From Halalkalibacter okhensis (lineage in GTDB: Bacteria > Bacillota > Bacilli > Bacillales > Bacillaceae_D): a stretch of DNA of 48,626 nucleotides. Shown one piece after another: positions 33,071-41,118 of this stretch; position 1 is the first letter of the stretch, and every line of letters begins with the position of its first letter. The DNA is taken from assembly GCF_000787375.1 (NCBI RefSeq), contig NZ_JRJU01000028.1, positions 1-48,626 on the forward strand. Reading direction: 5' to 3'. The notes beneath the pieces are model-generated. The model was not told the origin of the DNA and did no database searches. It saw only the letters and a program-made list of their open reading frames with translations. The position numbers were made by a program, and so were the translations under genes.

Positions 33071-33784
33071 TTAGTGTTGGATGCGTTGATATTGTTCATC
33101 TTTGTTCGTATAGGCAAGATGTAGTTCCCCCTCATCATTCATTGTGCAAAGAAAAATACTTTCTATCCGGGCGATTCCTTCCTGCTGTAATCTTTGACGA
33201 AATTCTTCCTTCGATACACGTAGTTCTTTTAAAATTTCCTCTTGGATAACTCCATGTATAATGACTGGGTAAGACATTCCGCTACTTTTCTTATTAATAC
33301 CCAAATCCTCAATGTTTGGAGCTGATTTATTCGGCTTCTTTTGAACACTTATATCACCATTTGCTTCAATGATGGCAAGCTGAACATCAGAAATATCAAA
33401 AATATCTTTCTGACGAAGCAGTTGTAGAATATTATCTATTGTAAACTGAATGGTTTCTAAATTGTGAACTAATAATTGCCCGTCTTTTACGACCACAGTT
33501 GGCTCAAACGTAATAAATTTGCCAAATGTTCTTCGTTTAAGTGCTAACTTTGCTATCGCTTTTTGCAAGATGCCGATGATCACAATCGCATAAGCTGTAT
33601 GAATATGACTCACTGAAGGGTCTGCTAAATCCGCTCCAGTGACACTTGCGAGCGTAACAAAAATTAGAAAATCGAAAATAGGCATTTGTCCAATCGATCT
33701 TTTTCCCATAAATAATGTCGTTGCTAGTAGAAGGGGAAAAATGGTTATGATTCGACCTGTTATGTTTGCGAAATCTATTAGCAT
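33071..33784 (-). CDS. DUF421 membrane protein
   Basis: 237 residues, the third DUF421 protein in this window and not closely similar to the other two. Helices (IIPLLLATTLFMG-like IITIFPLLLATTLFMGKRSI, FLIFVTLASVTGADLADP, IVIIGILQKAIAKLAL) precede the soluble domain with VVVKDGQLLVHNLETIQ, FDISDVQLAIIEANGDISVQ and PVIIHGVIQEEIL. ATG 33784 is preferred to an upstream in-frame ATG at 33823 because GGGGGAAG lies just before it and the membrane region starts there. It is convergent with the spoVA2-type operon and divergent from dacB. Confidence 0.85.
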   Translation of the reverse strand: MLIDFANITGRIITIFPLLLATTLFMGKRSIGQMPIFDFLIFVTLASVTGADLADPSVSHIHTAYAIVIIGILQKAIAKLALKRRTFGKFITFEPTVVVKDGQLLVHNLETIQFTIDNILQLLRQKDIFDISDVQLAIIEANGDISVQKKPNKSAPNIEDLGINKKSSGMSYPVIIHGVIQEEILKELRVSKEEFRQRLQQEGIARIESIFLCTMNDEGELHLAYTNKDEQYQRIQH

Positions 33785-33884
33785 TCTACTTCCCCCTATG
33801 TTCGTGTAGCCTGATTTTTTCATTCATTATTTCCTTATTTAATAAAGTTAAACTTATTAGTTATGCAGGTAATCAATGTCACAG

Positions 33885-33912
33885 TCATATCATTGGTTGT
33901 CCTGCATAGACT
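33885..33912 (+). promoter_or_regulatory. Candidate sigma-E promoter of dacB-spmA-spmB
   Basis: TCATATC (33885-33891), 13 bases, CATAGACT (33905-33912), one mismatch in each box to the mother-cell sigma-E pattern (KMATATT, CATACANT), but with spacing one base short. It is 84 bases before the dacB ATG. dacB is a sigma-E gene in Bacillus subtilis. Confidence 0.4.
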
Positions 33913-33995
33913 TGGCTAGTAAGAGAAGAAAAAAGACAGGCACGTATGTGTCTCATCAGGAGATAACATTATTAAGACAGGACGGGGATCAGAAA

Positions 33996-35144
33996 ATGGG
34001 AAAAAAACTTGGACTTATTTTGATTGCTGTGTTATTGATTATTCCAACATTGCCTCTTAATGCAAACGCAGAGCAACGTAACTTCTCGGTTTCTGCTCAA
34101 GCAGCTGTCCTGATTGAGCAGGAATCTGGACGGGTTTTATATGGGAAAAACGAACATACGCCACTTCGAATAGCGAGTATTACCAAGATCATGACTGCCA
34201 TTCTTGCTATTGAATCAGGAAAGATGGAGGATGTGGTAAAAGTTTCATCACGTGCTGAAGGAACAGAAGGATCTTCTATTTATTTACGTGCAGGCGAGGA
34301 GATTAAATTGAAGGATCTCGTTTATGGATTAATGCTTCGAAGTGGAAATGATTCAGCCGTGGCAATTGCAGAACATGTCGGGGGGAGCCTTGAAGGCTTT
34401 GTCTATTTGATGAATGAAAAAGCAGAACAGCTAGGAATGGAAAACACGATGTTTCAGAACCCACATGGTCTTGACGATCATGAAGATCATTATTCAAGTG
34501 CTTATGATATGGGGGTTTTAACACGATATGCGATGGGGAATGAATTGTATCGCGAAATATCATCCACAAAAAACTATCGCTCAGAAGGTGATCAAATCCG
34601 AGTTTGGCACAATAAAAATCGGTTATTAACAGAGCTTTACAAATATTCAACAGGGGGCAAGACAGGCTATACGAAACGAGCCAAGCGTACTCTCGTATCA
34701 ACAGCGGAAAAAGATGATGAGAATTTAATAGCTGTTACATTAAATGCACCGAGTGACTGGCATGATCATATGAACTTATTTAATTGGGCATTTGAAACGT
34801 ATCACTCGAAAGTGATCATAGAAGAAGGAATATTCGAAGACGTTGAAGATGAATTTTATAAGGATCATGTGTATGCACCATATTCATTCCAGTACCCACT
34901 GTCCCAATCAGAACAAGAGGCACTCTCAATGGAGGTAACTCTTTATAAACCACCGACTGAGGAGCGTAGGGATCATTACATCCCACAACAACCCGTAGGC
35001 AAGGTGGAATTGTATATTGCGAATGAAGAAATTGGGCAGGTTCCTTTATTATATGACCCTCCAGAGATAGAAGAAAAAAGAGGATTTTGGACTCGCTTTA
35101 TCGACCTTTTTTCTTTGACTATTGGGGTGAGAAGTAGTGATTAA
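33996..35144 (+). CDS. dacB: Sporulation D-alanyl-D-alanine carboxypeptidase DacB
   Basis: A penicillin-binding protein of family S11 (PBP5*) that trims peptide side chains in spore cortex and so sets cross-linking. 382 residues, as in Bacillus subtilis DacB. Signal peptide 1-25 (ending LPLNANA). The three active-site motifs are S61-I-T-K64, S116-G-N118 and K222-T-G. A C-terminal domain with an amphipathic end (FWTRFIDLFSLTI) suggests membrane attachment. The ATG at 33996 is chosen because the signal peptide starts there, with GGGGAT upstream; the frame is open further upstream. spmA overlaps its 3' end. Confidence 0.94.
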   Translation: MGKKLGLILIAVLLIIPTLPLNANAEQRNFSVSAQAAVLIEQESGRVLYGKNEHTPLRIASITKIMTAILAIESGKMEDVVKVSSRAEGTEGSSIYLRAGEEIKLKDLVYGLMLRSGNDSAVAIAEHVGGSLEGFVYLMNEKAEQLGMENTMFQNPHGLDDHEDHYSSAYDMGVLTRYAMGNELYREISSTKNYRSEGDQIRVWHNKNRLLTELYKYSTGGKTGYTKRAKRTLVSTAEKDDENLIAVTLNAPSDWHDHMNLFNWAFETYHSKVIIEEGIFEDVEDEFYKDHVYAPYSFQYPLSQSEQEALSMEVTLYKPPTEERRDHYIPQQPVGKVELYIANEEIGQVPLLYDPPEIEEKRGFWTRFIDLFSLTIGVRSSD

Positions 35145-35730
35145 TAAAATTTGGGTAGCGATGCTCGTCATTGGAATTGCCTTTGGTGCAGCCAATGGCC
35201 GAATGGAAGAAGTAAATGAAGCGATTTTTGCTGGAGCTAAGGATGCGGTCACCATTTGTTTTGGGTTAATTAGCATCCTTGTCTTCTGGCTTGGGTTAAT
35301 GAGAATTGCTCAAGAAGGCGGGCTCTTAAATGCCCTGGCTAAACTCATGCGTCCGATTGCCAGTAGGATATTTCCTGAAGTCCCGGCGAACCATCCGGCA
35401 ATGGGTTATATATTATCAAACATGACGGCTAACTTATTTGGGTTAGGGAATGCCGCTACACCGATGGGAATTAAAGCAATGCAACAATTAAAAGAATTAA
35501 ATGGTGGACGAGATTCTGCGAGTCGGTCGATGATTACGCTACTTGCCATTAACACGGCCAGTATTACCTTGATTCCGACAACGGTCATCTCAATCAGAAT
35601 GAGTTATGGTTCCGTTTCGCCTACAGAAATTGTCGGAACCACGCTTGTTGCAACGACGTGTTCAACAATTGGTGCTTTATTAATTGATCGATATTTTTAC
35701 TTTAGGAGAGTAAGGAAGGGGCGTGTTTAA
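35137..35730 (+). CDS. spmA: Spore maturation protein A
   Basis: A polytopic membrane protein of 197 residues of the nucleoside-recognition/gate family, needed with SpmB for full dehydration of the spore core. Segments VTICFGLISILVFWLGLMRI and MGYILSNMTANLFGLGNAATPMG are diagnostic. The GTG start at 35137 overlaps the end of dacB by eight bases, with a GGGGTGAG site. spmB begins immediately after its stop. Confidence 0.95.
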   Translation: MINKIWVAMLVIGIAFGAANGRMEEVNEAIFAGAKDAVTICFGLISILVFWLGLMRIAQEGGLLNALAKLMRPIASRIFPEVPANHPAMGYILSNMTANLFGLGNAATPMGIKAMQQLKELNGGRDSASRSMITLLAINTASITLIPTTVISIRMSYGSVSPTEIVGTTLVATTCSTIGALLIDRYFYFRRVRKGRV

Positions 35731-36264
35731 ATGGAATGGATCACCATTATCTCCATTTGGTTTATTCCTGTCTTAATCGCGTTTGTCCTTATGTATGGAA
35801 CGTACAAGCAGGTTCCAACCTATGAAACGTTTGTAGAAGGTGCAAAAGAAGGGTTTGATATGGCGATTTCTATTATTCCTTATCTAGTAGGGATGCTTGT
35901 CGCCATTTCTGTTTTTCGGGCTTCTGGTGCGATGGACTTTCTTATCGAATTAATGAAACCTGCACTTTTGGCCATTGGCGTCCCGTCAGAAATCGTTCCA
36001 CTGGCGATGATTCGGCCGATTTCTGGCACAGGTGCGCTAGGGATGACTTCCGATTTAATTGCCACTTATGGACCTGATTCCTTTATTGGGAGGCTTGCAT
36101 CAACAATGCAAGGTAGTACAGATACAACTTTTTATGTATTAACGGTTTATTTTGGAGCGGTGGGAATAAAGAAAATGGGAGATGCCTTAAAAGTCGGATT
36201 ACTTGCTGATATTGTTGGCATCATTGCTTCTATTCTTATTGTTACGTATGTATTTGGTATGTAA
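35731..36264 (+). CDS. spmB: Spore maturation protein B
   Basis: Partner of SpmA, 177 residues, same membrane gate family. Motifs: EGAKEGFDMAISIIPYLVGM and IRPISGTGALGMTSDLIATY. Mutants lacking SpmA or SpmB make less heat-resistant spores with wetter cores (known from Bacillus). ATG 35731 follows the spmA stop directly, with AAGGAAGGGG upstream. A terminator follows. Confidence 0.95.
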   Translation: MEWITIISIWFIPVLIAFVLMYGTYKQVPTYETFVEGAKEGFDMAISIIPYLVGMLVAISVFRASGAMDFLIELMKPALLAIGVPSEIVPLAMIRPISGTGALGMTSDLIATYGPDSFIGRLASTMQGSTDTTFYVLTVYFGAVGIKKMGDALKVGLLADIVGIIASILIVTYVFGM

Positions 36265-36279
36265 GGTATAGCGAATGTT

Positions 36280-36316
36280 AAATGCTTGGCTTCTTAAAAG
36301 AAGTGAAGCATTTTGC
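36280..36316 (+). terminator. Intrinsic terminator after spmB
   Basis: AAATGCTT (36280-36287) and AAGCATTT (36306-36313) form the base of a hairpin that continues as CTTCTT/AAGAAG. The 3' flank is TTTGCTTTATTT. Confidence 0.65.
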
Positions 36317-36507
36317 TTTATTTATCTAAAAGAGTGGAATAACTTCGGAGAAATCGGATTATTTAACAATCTTTTAGGGTATTAAATTAGTAATGGGGTT
36401 AGTAATGTTTGATATAAAAGGCCATATGCGTCCCTTGCTTTGTCTACTAAACTATGGTAAATATTCATTAAAAGAAAGAAAAGTTCGAAATTTCGAGGAG
36501 GGGCAAT

Positions 36508-37923
36508 ATGAAAAAATGGGATCTGTTTATTAATGGTGAATGGGTGTCACTAAGTGAACAAATAGATATAGTGAATCCATCTAATGGGAAGTTAGTGGGA
36601 AAAGTACCTAAAGGAGGGGAAAAAGAAGCGAAGCAGGCAGTAGACGCCGCTCACGAAGCCTTTTCAAAATGGTCCAGCCTGACAGCGAATGAACGTAGTG
36701 AAATCATTATGAAATGGCATGAACTTATAAAAGAGGAGACAGAAGAGATTGCTAAATTATTGACAGCAGAACAAGGGAAACCGTTAAAAGAGGCAATCGG
36801 AGAAGTAGGATATGCTAATAGTTTCCTTTCTTGGTATGCAGAAGAAGGAAAACGAATATACGGAGAATCAATTCCAGCTTCAGCGTCAAATAAGCGGCTT
36901 TTTGTTCATAGACAACCAGTTGGTGTCATTGCTGCGATCACGCCTTGGAATTTTCCAGCAGCGATGATAACAAGAAAAATCGCCCCAGCTCTTGCTTCTG
37001 GTTGTACGGCTGTGATCAAGCCAGCAGAACAAACACCTTTAACGGCATTATATTTAGCTAAATTAGCTGAAAAGGCAGGAATTCCAGCGGGGGTAATTAA
37101 TGTAGTTACAGGGGATCCAAAAAAAATTGGTGAGACATGGATGAGGGATGAACGCGTTAGAAAAGTGACTTTTACTGGTTCAACTGAAGTCGGTAAGCTT
37201 TTGATGAGACAAGCAGCTGACACGGTGAAGAAACTATCACTAGAATTAGGGGGCCATGCACCCTTTATTGTTATGAATGATGCTGATTTAAATTTAGCAG
37301 CAGAAGGAGTGATTGCCTCCAAATTCCGAAATGCCGGACAAACATGTGTATGCGCGAACAGAATCTATGTACACGAAGATGTCGTTGATTCATTTTTAAC
37401 AAAGTTTATTGAAAAAGTGAGAGATTTATCAGTTGGCGATGGTTTTATAGATGGAAATGACATCGGTCCGCTAATTAATCAGGATGCTGTTACGAAGGTC
37501 GTAGAACAGGTCGAGGATGCAAAAAATAAAGGGGCTCAAGTGTTAATTGGTGGAGAGCCAATTTCTGGATTGTTTTATGAGCCAACCGTTATTGCTGGGG
37601 TGACTGATGAAATGATTTGTATGACAGAAGAAACATTTGGTCCAGTGGCACCAGTTTCAACCTTCCAAACAATTGATGAAGTTATTGAGCGTGCCAATGA
37701 TTCTCGTTTTGGCTTAGCTGCTTACCTTTATACACAGAATCTATCAAATGCAATCTTAATGAGTGAGGCACTTCAATATGGAATTGTGGGTGTCAATGAT
37801 GCTCTTCCTTCGGTGGCTCAAGCTCCATTTGGAGGATTTAAGGAAAGTGGATTAGGGAGAGAAGGAGGACATCACGGTATTGAGGAGTTTCTAGAGACAA
37901 AGTATATTTCAATTGGGATTTAA
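36508..37923 (+). CDS. gabD: Succinate-semialdehyde-type NAD(P)-dependent dehydrogenase
   Basis: An aldehyde dehydrogenase of 471 residues, most like succinate-semialdehyde dehydrogenases (FINGEWV start, ITPWNFPAAMITRKIAPALA, FTGSTEVGKLLM). The general base is E246 in LELGGHAP and the nucleophile C280 in NAGQTCVCANR. It would oxidise succinate semialdehyde to succinate, but no GABA transaminase gene is adjacent and other aldehydes are possible. ATG 36508 has GAGGAGGGG upstream. A weak sigma-A promoter (TTGCTT, 17 bases, TAAATA) ends at 36463. It interrupts the Bacillus subtilis order between spmB and rluB. Confidence 0.85.
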   Translation: MKKWDLFINGEWVSLSEQIDIVNPSNGKLVGKVPKGGEKEAKQAVDAAHEAFSKWSSLTANERSEIIMKWHELIKEETEEIAKLLTAEQGKPLKEAIGEVGYANSFLSWYAEEGKRIYGESIPASASNKRLFVHRQPVGVIAAITPWNFPAAMITRKIAPALASGCTAVIKPAEQTPLTALYLAKLAEKAGIPAGVINVVTGDPKKIGETWMRDERVRKVTFTGSTEVGKLLMRQAADTVKKLSLELGGHAPFIVMNDADLNLAAEGVIASKFRNAGQTCVCANRIYVHEDVVDSFLTKFIEKVRDLSVGDGFIDGNDIGPLINQDAVTKVVEQVEDAKNKGAQVLIGGEPISGLFYEPTVIAGVTDEMICMTEETFGPVAPVSTFQTIDEVIERANDSRFGLAAYLYTQNLSNAILMSEALQYGIVGVNDALPSVAQAPFGGFKESGLGREGGHHGIEEFLETKYISIGI

Positions 37924-37946
37924 ACATAATGGTATGATAAGCAACG

Positions 37947-37984
37947 AACGCTATGGAGAGGTGTCTAATTTCCATAGCGTTTTT
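37947..37984 (+). terminator. Intrinsic terminator after gabD
   Basis: AACGCTATGGA and TCCATAGCGTT form an 11-bp stem with a 13-base loop and a T tail. Confidence 0.8.
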
Positions 37985-38064
37985 CTATATCAAAATATAG
38001 CTGAAATTTCTTTCGCTTGAGAATTCATTATTGGAAGAGTATGATGGTACATGAGGTGAACGAG

Positions 38065-38793
38065 ATGGAACGGTTACAGAAAGTAATTGCCCAAGCTGGA
38101 ATAACATCACGGCGTAAGGCAGAACAATTAATTATTGATGGAAAAGTAAAAGTAAATGGCAAAGTAGTTCGAGAATTAGGGGTGAAAGTAACACCGAACA
38201 AGGATGAAATTGAAGTTGAAGGTGTTCCAATTGATCGGGAGGAACCAGTCTATTTTCTTCTGTATAAACCAAGTGGTGTTATATCAAGTGTAAATGATGA
38301 AAAAGGTCGCAAAACGGTAACGGACTTTCTTGAAATTGAACAACGTGTGTTTCCGGTTGGCAGACTTGATTATGATACATCAGGTTTAATTTTGCTGACG
38401 AATGATGGCGATTTTGCTAATATGCTGATGCACCCTAAATTTAAAATGGAAAAAGTATACGTAGCGAAAGTAAAAGGCATTCCATCAAGAGAAAAGTTAA
38501 AGCAACTACAAAATGGTGTCATGCTTGAAGATGGAAAAACAGCCCCTGCCAAAGTGAAAATGATGTCAATAGATAAAAAGAAACAAACATCTATAATCCG
38601 CTTGACTATTCATGAAGGTAGAAACCGCCAAGTCCGTCGTATGTTTGATGCGATTGAACACCCTGTCATGAAATTGAAGCGTGAGCAGTACAGCTTTCTT
38701 GATTTAAGAGGGATGAACCCGGGCGACGTTCGACCTCTTAAACCGATTGAAGTAAAGCATTTACGTGAATTAGCTGTCACGAAACCGTCATAA
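38065..38793 (+). CDS. rluB: 23S rRNA pseudouridine synthase RluB
   Basis: Makes pseudouridine in helix 89 of 23S rRNA (position 2605 in E. coli numbering). 242 residues: an N-terminal S4 RNA-binding domain (MERLQKVIAQAGITSRRKAE), then the RsuA-type catalytic domain with D102 in GRLDYDTSGLILLTNDG, KVYVAKVKG and EGRNRQVRRMFDA. The frame is open upstream, but ATG 38065 has GAGGTG six bases before it and the S4 domain starts at once, giving the usual length. Confidence 0.93.
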   Translation: MERLQKVIAQAGITSRRKAEQLIIDGKVKVNGKVVRELGVKVTPNKDEIEVEGVPIDREEPVYFLLYKPSGVISSVNDEKGRKTVTDFLEIEQRVFPVGRLDYDTSGLILLTNDGDFANMLMHPKFKMEKVYVAKVKGIPSREKLKQLQNGVMLEDGKTAPAKVKMMSIDKKKQTSIIRLTIHEGRNRQVRRMFDAIEHPVMKLKREQYSFLDLRGMNPGDVRPLKPIEVKHLRELAVTKPS

Positions 38794-38801
38794 AGCTCCC
38801 A

Positions 38802-38830
38802 TAGTTACATACAGTTTCTAACGTTATAAT
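38802..38830 (+). promoter_or_regulatory. Probable promoter of the res operon
   Basis: A consensus -10 box TATAAT (38825-38830) lies 40 bases before resA. TAGTTA (38802-38807), 17 bases upstream, is a poor -35 box, consistent with a promoter that needs an activator such as ResD (inference). Confidence 0.45.
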
Positions 38831-38869
38831 AGAGGAAATAGCGTATGGTGTTTTAGGAAGGGGGATCTG

Positions 38870-39400
38870 TTGTTGAAACAAAAAAGATTAATAATGAGAT
38901 CAAGTATTTTGGCGATTATCGCCTTAGCGCTTGCCTATACATTCTACTCCAACTTCATGGCAGATCGGAGTGTAGCCAAAGCTGGGGATTTGTCTGTTAA
39001 TTTTGTATTGCATGACTTAGAAGGTGAACGCATTGAGCTCGAGGAATTTAAAGGAAAAGGCGTCTTCTTAAATTTTTGGGGAACATATTGTCCTCCGTGT
39101 GTAAAAGAAATGCCGATTATGGAAGAACTATACGCTGAATATAAAGAGAAGGGCGTTGAAATTATTGCCGTTAATGCCAATGAGCCTAAACTTACGGTTG
39201 AACGATTTGCAAATCGTCATGGCTTAACATTCCCCATTGCAATTGATAACGGATTGAATGTGATTGAAGCATATGGGATTAGACCGTTACCCACAACAGT
39301 ATTAATTGATGAGAATGGTGTAATCGTAAGGGTATTTACAGGTGGTATGACAGAGCAAATGGTACGAGATTTCATGGAAGAGATTAAGCCCGGAACATAA
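38870..39400 (+). CDS. resA: Thiol-disulfide oxidoreductase ResA
   Basis: Extracytoplasmic thioredoxin-like protein that reduces the cysteines of apocytochrome c before haem attachment. 176 residues, membrane-anchored by an uncleaved N-terminal helix (about 10-28, RSSILAIIALALAYTFYS). The active site is FWGTYCPPCVKE with C74 and C77; the cis-proline loop is PLPTTVLID. Bacillus subtilis ResA has CEPC, so the glutamate between the cysteines is proline here. Two adjacent TTG codons (38870, 38873) can start translation behind AGGAAGGGGG. resB begins 16 bases after its stop. Confidence 0.93.
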   Translation: MLKQKRLIMRSSILAIIALALAYTFYSNFMADRSVAKAGDLSVNFVLHDLEGERIELEEFKGKGVFLNFWGTYCPPCVKEMPIMEELYAEYKEKGVEIIAVNANEPKLTVERFANRHGLTFPIAIDNGLNVIEAYGIRPLPTTVLIDENGVIVRVFTGGMTEQMVRDFMEEIKPGT

Positions 39401-39415
39401 TTGAGGTGTGGGGAA

Positions 39416-41044
39416 ATGAGTAAATTGACGTGTGAATGTGGTCACGTGAACCCACGTGGAACGATAGCATGTGAATCGTGTGGGAAGCCACTTGCAGCAA
39501 ATGACAACCAAGAAAAGCTACTAGATATGAAGTATGAAGGGGTGGCCAGGAGGTCTCAAACTTATACAACAACGATGATAGACAAAGTTTGGATGTTTTT
39601 CTCATCTGTAAAAGTTGGGATCTGGATTATTGTAATCACACTCTTAGCTTCATCAATAGGTACAATTTATCCACAGGAAATGTATATTCCACCTACTGTT
39701 AGTCCTGTTGATTACTACGCTGATGAATATGGATTAGCTGGTCAACTATACTATCAATTAGGGTTTCATAATTTATATAGCTCTTGGTGGTATATGCTTT
39801 TAATTGCCAGTTTAGGGGTTTCGATCTTAATAGCGAGTATAGATCGTTTTTTTCCACTTTACCGTGCATTAAAGAAACAACGAGTTACGAAACATGCAAA
39901 CTTCTTAAAAAGACAGCGTATTTTTGGTACATCTGAAGTAGAGGATGTAGATCAAAAATTTAATGTTGTAAAAGAGCGGTTAATAGAGAAAAAATATAAT
40001 GTTAAAGAAGAAAATGGGAATCTACTTGCTGAAAAAAATAGGTTCGCACGTTGGGGCCCTTATGTCAATCACATTGGATTAATCATCTTTTTAATCGGAT
40101 GTATGCTTCGCTATTTTCCAGGTATGTATGTTGATGAACATATGTGGATTAGAGAAGGAGAGACGACCGTTGTTCCAACCACAGGTGGACAGTACCATAT
40201 TGGGAATGAACAATTCATCATTGAACTTTATGATGAAGAGGATGAAGTATTCGGAGAAGCCATGCAGCGAGCGGGGGGACCCGTTGTTAGAACATACCAA
40301 ACGAATGCGGTATTATATGAACGTGAAAATACAGGAGCTGTAGGAGCTGAAGGAGATTTAGTTGAAGTTGATCGAAAAGAAATTCGGGTAAATGAGCCAA
40401 TGAAATTTGATAGTTTTGCTCTATATCAAGTGGATTATAAGCTCCATGAATTAAACTCGATGACTTTTACACTTGAAGAGAAGGACACGGGGGAGACATT
40501 TGGGGAAATTACGGTTGATTTGTTTGATCCGCAACCTACATATGATTTAGGGGATGGATACAGAATTGAAATAAGAGAGTATTTCCCAGATTTTGTGATG
40601 TCAAGTTCCAATGTTCCATCAACTCGATCACAAATACCTGATAATCCTGTGTTTATATTCGATATGTATACGCCAGAAACTCCAGAGGGAGAAGTAAGTT
40701 TCGTTGGTATCCGGACAAACCTTGAACCCATGGGAGAAAATGATTATAAAATGACGTTTGTTGATGTTGATACGAAACATGTTTCAGCGTTAATTGTAAG
40801 AAAGGATTTCACGCTTCCTTTACTTATCATTGGTGGGATCATTTTTATGATTGGTCTTGTTCAAGGCTCTTATTGGGCTCATCGCCGTATATGGTTTCAA
40901 CAGATTGATGGAAAAGTTTGGATTGCTGGTCATACGAACAAAAACTATTTGGCACTTAGGAAAGATATCGATTTTTCTATAGATAATACGTCTATTTCAT
41001 CTCCAAAAGACCAATTAGTTGAAGATGAGAAAGATAAAAATTAA
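39416..41044 (+). CDS. resB: Cytochrome c biogenesis protein ResB
   Basis: With ResC forms the system II haem exporter and cytochrome c ligase. 542 residues, as in Bacillus subtilis. The N-terminus has a four-cysteine zinc-ribbon-like motif, C6-x-C8 and C19-x2-C22. Membrane helices follow (SVKVGIWIIVITLLASSIGTI, WYMLLIASLGVSILIA, VNHIGLIIFLIGCMLRYF). A large extracytoplasmic domain and a last helix (LPLLIIGGIIFMIGLVQGSY) complete it. ATG 39416 is chosen over an upstream in-frame TTG because GAGGTG and GGGGA precede it. A terminator-like hairpin separates it from resC. Confidence 0.93.
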   Translation: MSKLTCECGHVNPRGTIACESCGKPLAANDNQEKLLDMKYEGVARRSQTYTTTMIDKVWMFFSSVKVGIWIIVITLLASSIGTIYPQEMYIPPTVSPVDYYADEYGLAGQLYYQLGFHNLYSSWWYMLLIASLGVSILIASIDRFFPLYRALKKQRVTKHANFLKRQRIFGTSEVEDVDQKFNVVKERLIEKKYNVKEENGNLLAEKNRFARWGPYVNHIGLIIFLIGCMLRYFPGMYVDEHMWIREGETTVVPTTGGQYHIGNEQFIIELYDEEDEVFGEAMQRAGGPVVRTYQTNAVLYERENTGAVGAEGDLVEVDRKEIRVNEPMKFDSFALYQVDYKLHELNSMTFTLEEKDTGETFGEITVDLFDPQPTYDLGDGYRIEIREYFPDFVMSSSNVPSTRSQIPDNPVFIFDMYTPETPEGEVSFVGIRTNLEPMGENDYKMTFVDVDTKHVSALIVRKDFTLPLLIIGGIIFMIGLVQGSYWAHRRIWFQQIDGKVWIAGHTNKNYLALRKDIDFSIDNTSISSPKDQLVEDEKDKN

Positions 41045-41068
41045 AGATTAAAGAGTGTGTACAAAAGT

Positions 41069-41101
41069 GGGTAGCGGGAATGAACATTCTCTACCCTTTT
41101 T
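41069..41101 (+). terminator. Terminator-like hairpin between resB and resC
   Basis: GGGTAG (41069-41074) and CTACCC (41091-41096) pair, with GAAT/ATTC inside, and five T follow directly. It lies 24 bases after the resB stop and 18 before the resC start, within the operon, so it may attenuate resC expression. Confidence 0.55.
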
Positions 41102-41118
41102 GTGAGGAGGGTTTAAAC

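Noticed and set aside
33058-33249. A 63-codon + strand frame near the end of the DUF421 gene
   Set aside because: It is antisense to a well-supported coding region and has no ribosome-binding site.
25711-33784. Tn1546-type mobile element carrying the spoVA2 genes
   Set aside because: No transposase, resolvase or terminal inverted repeats are visible, and flanking genes are ordinary chromosomal sporulation genes.
36420-36445. Sigma-54-like GG...GC promoter before gabD
   Set aside because: The spacing between GG and GC is 15 rather than 10, and no activator gene is adjacent.
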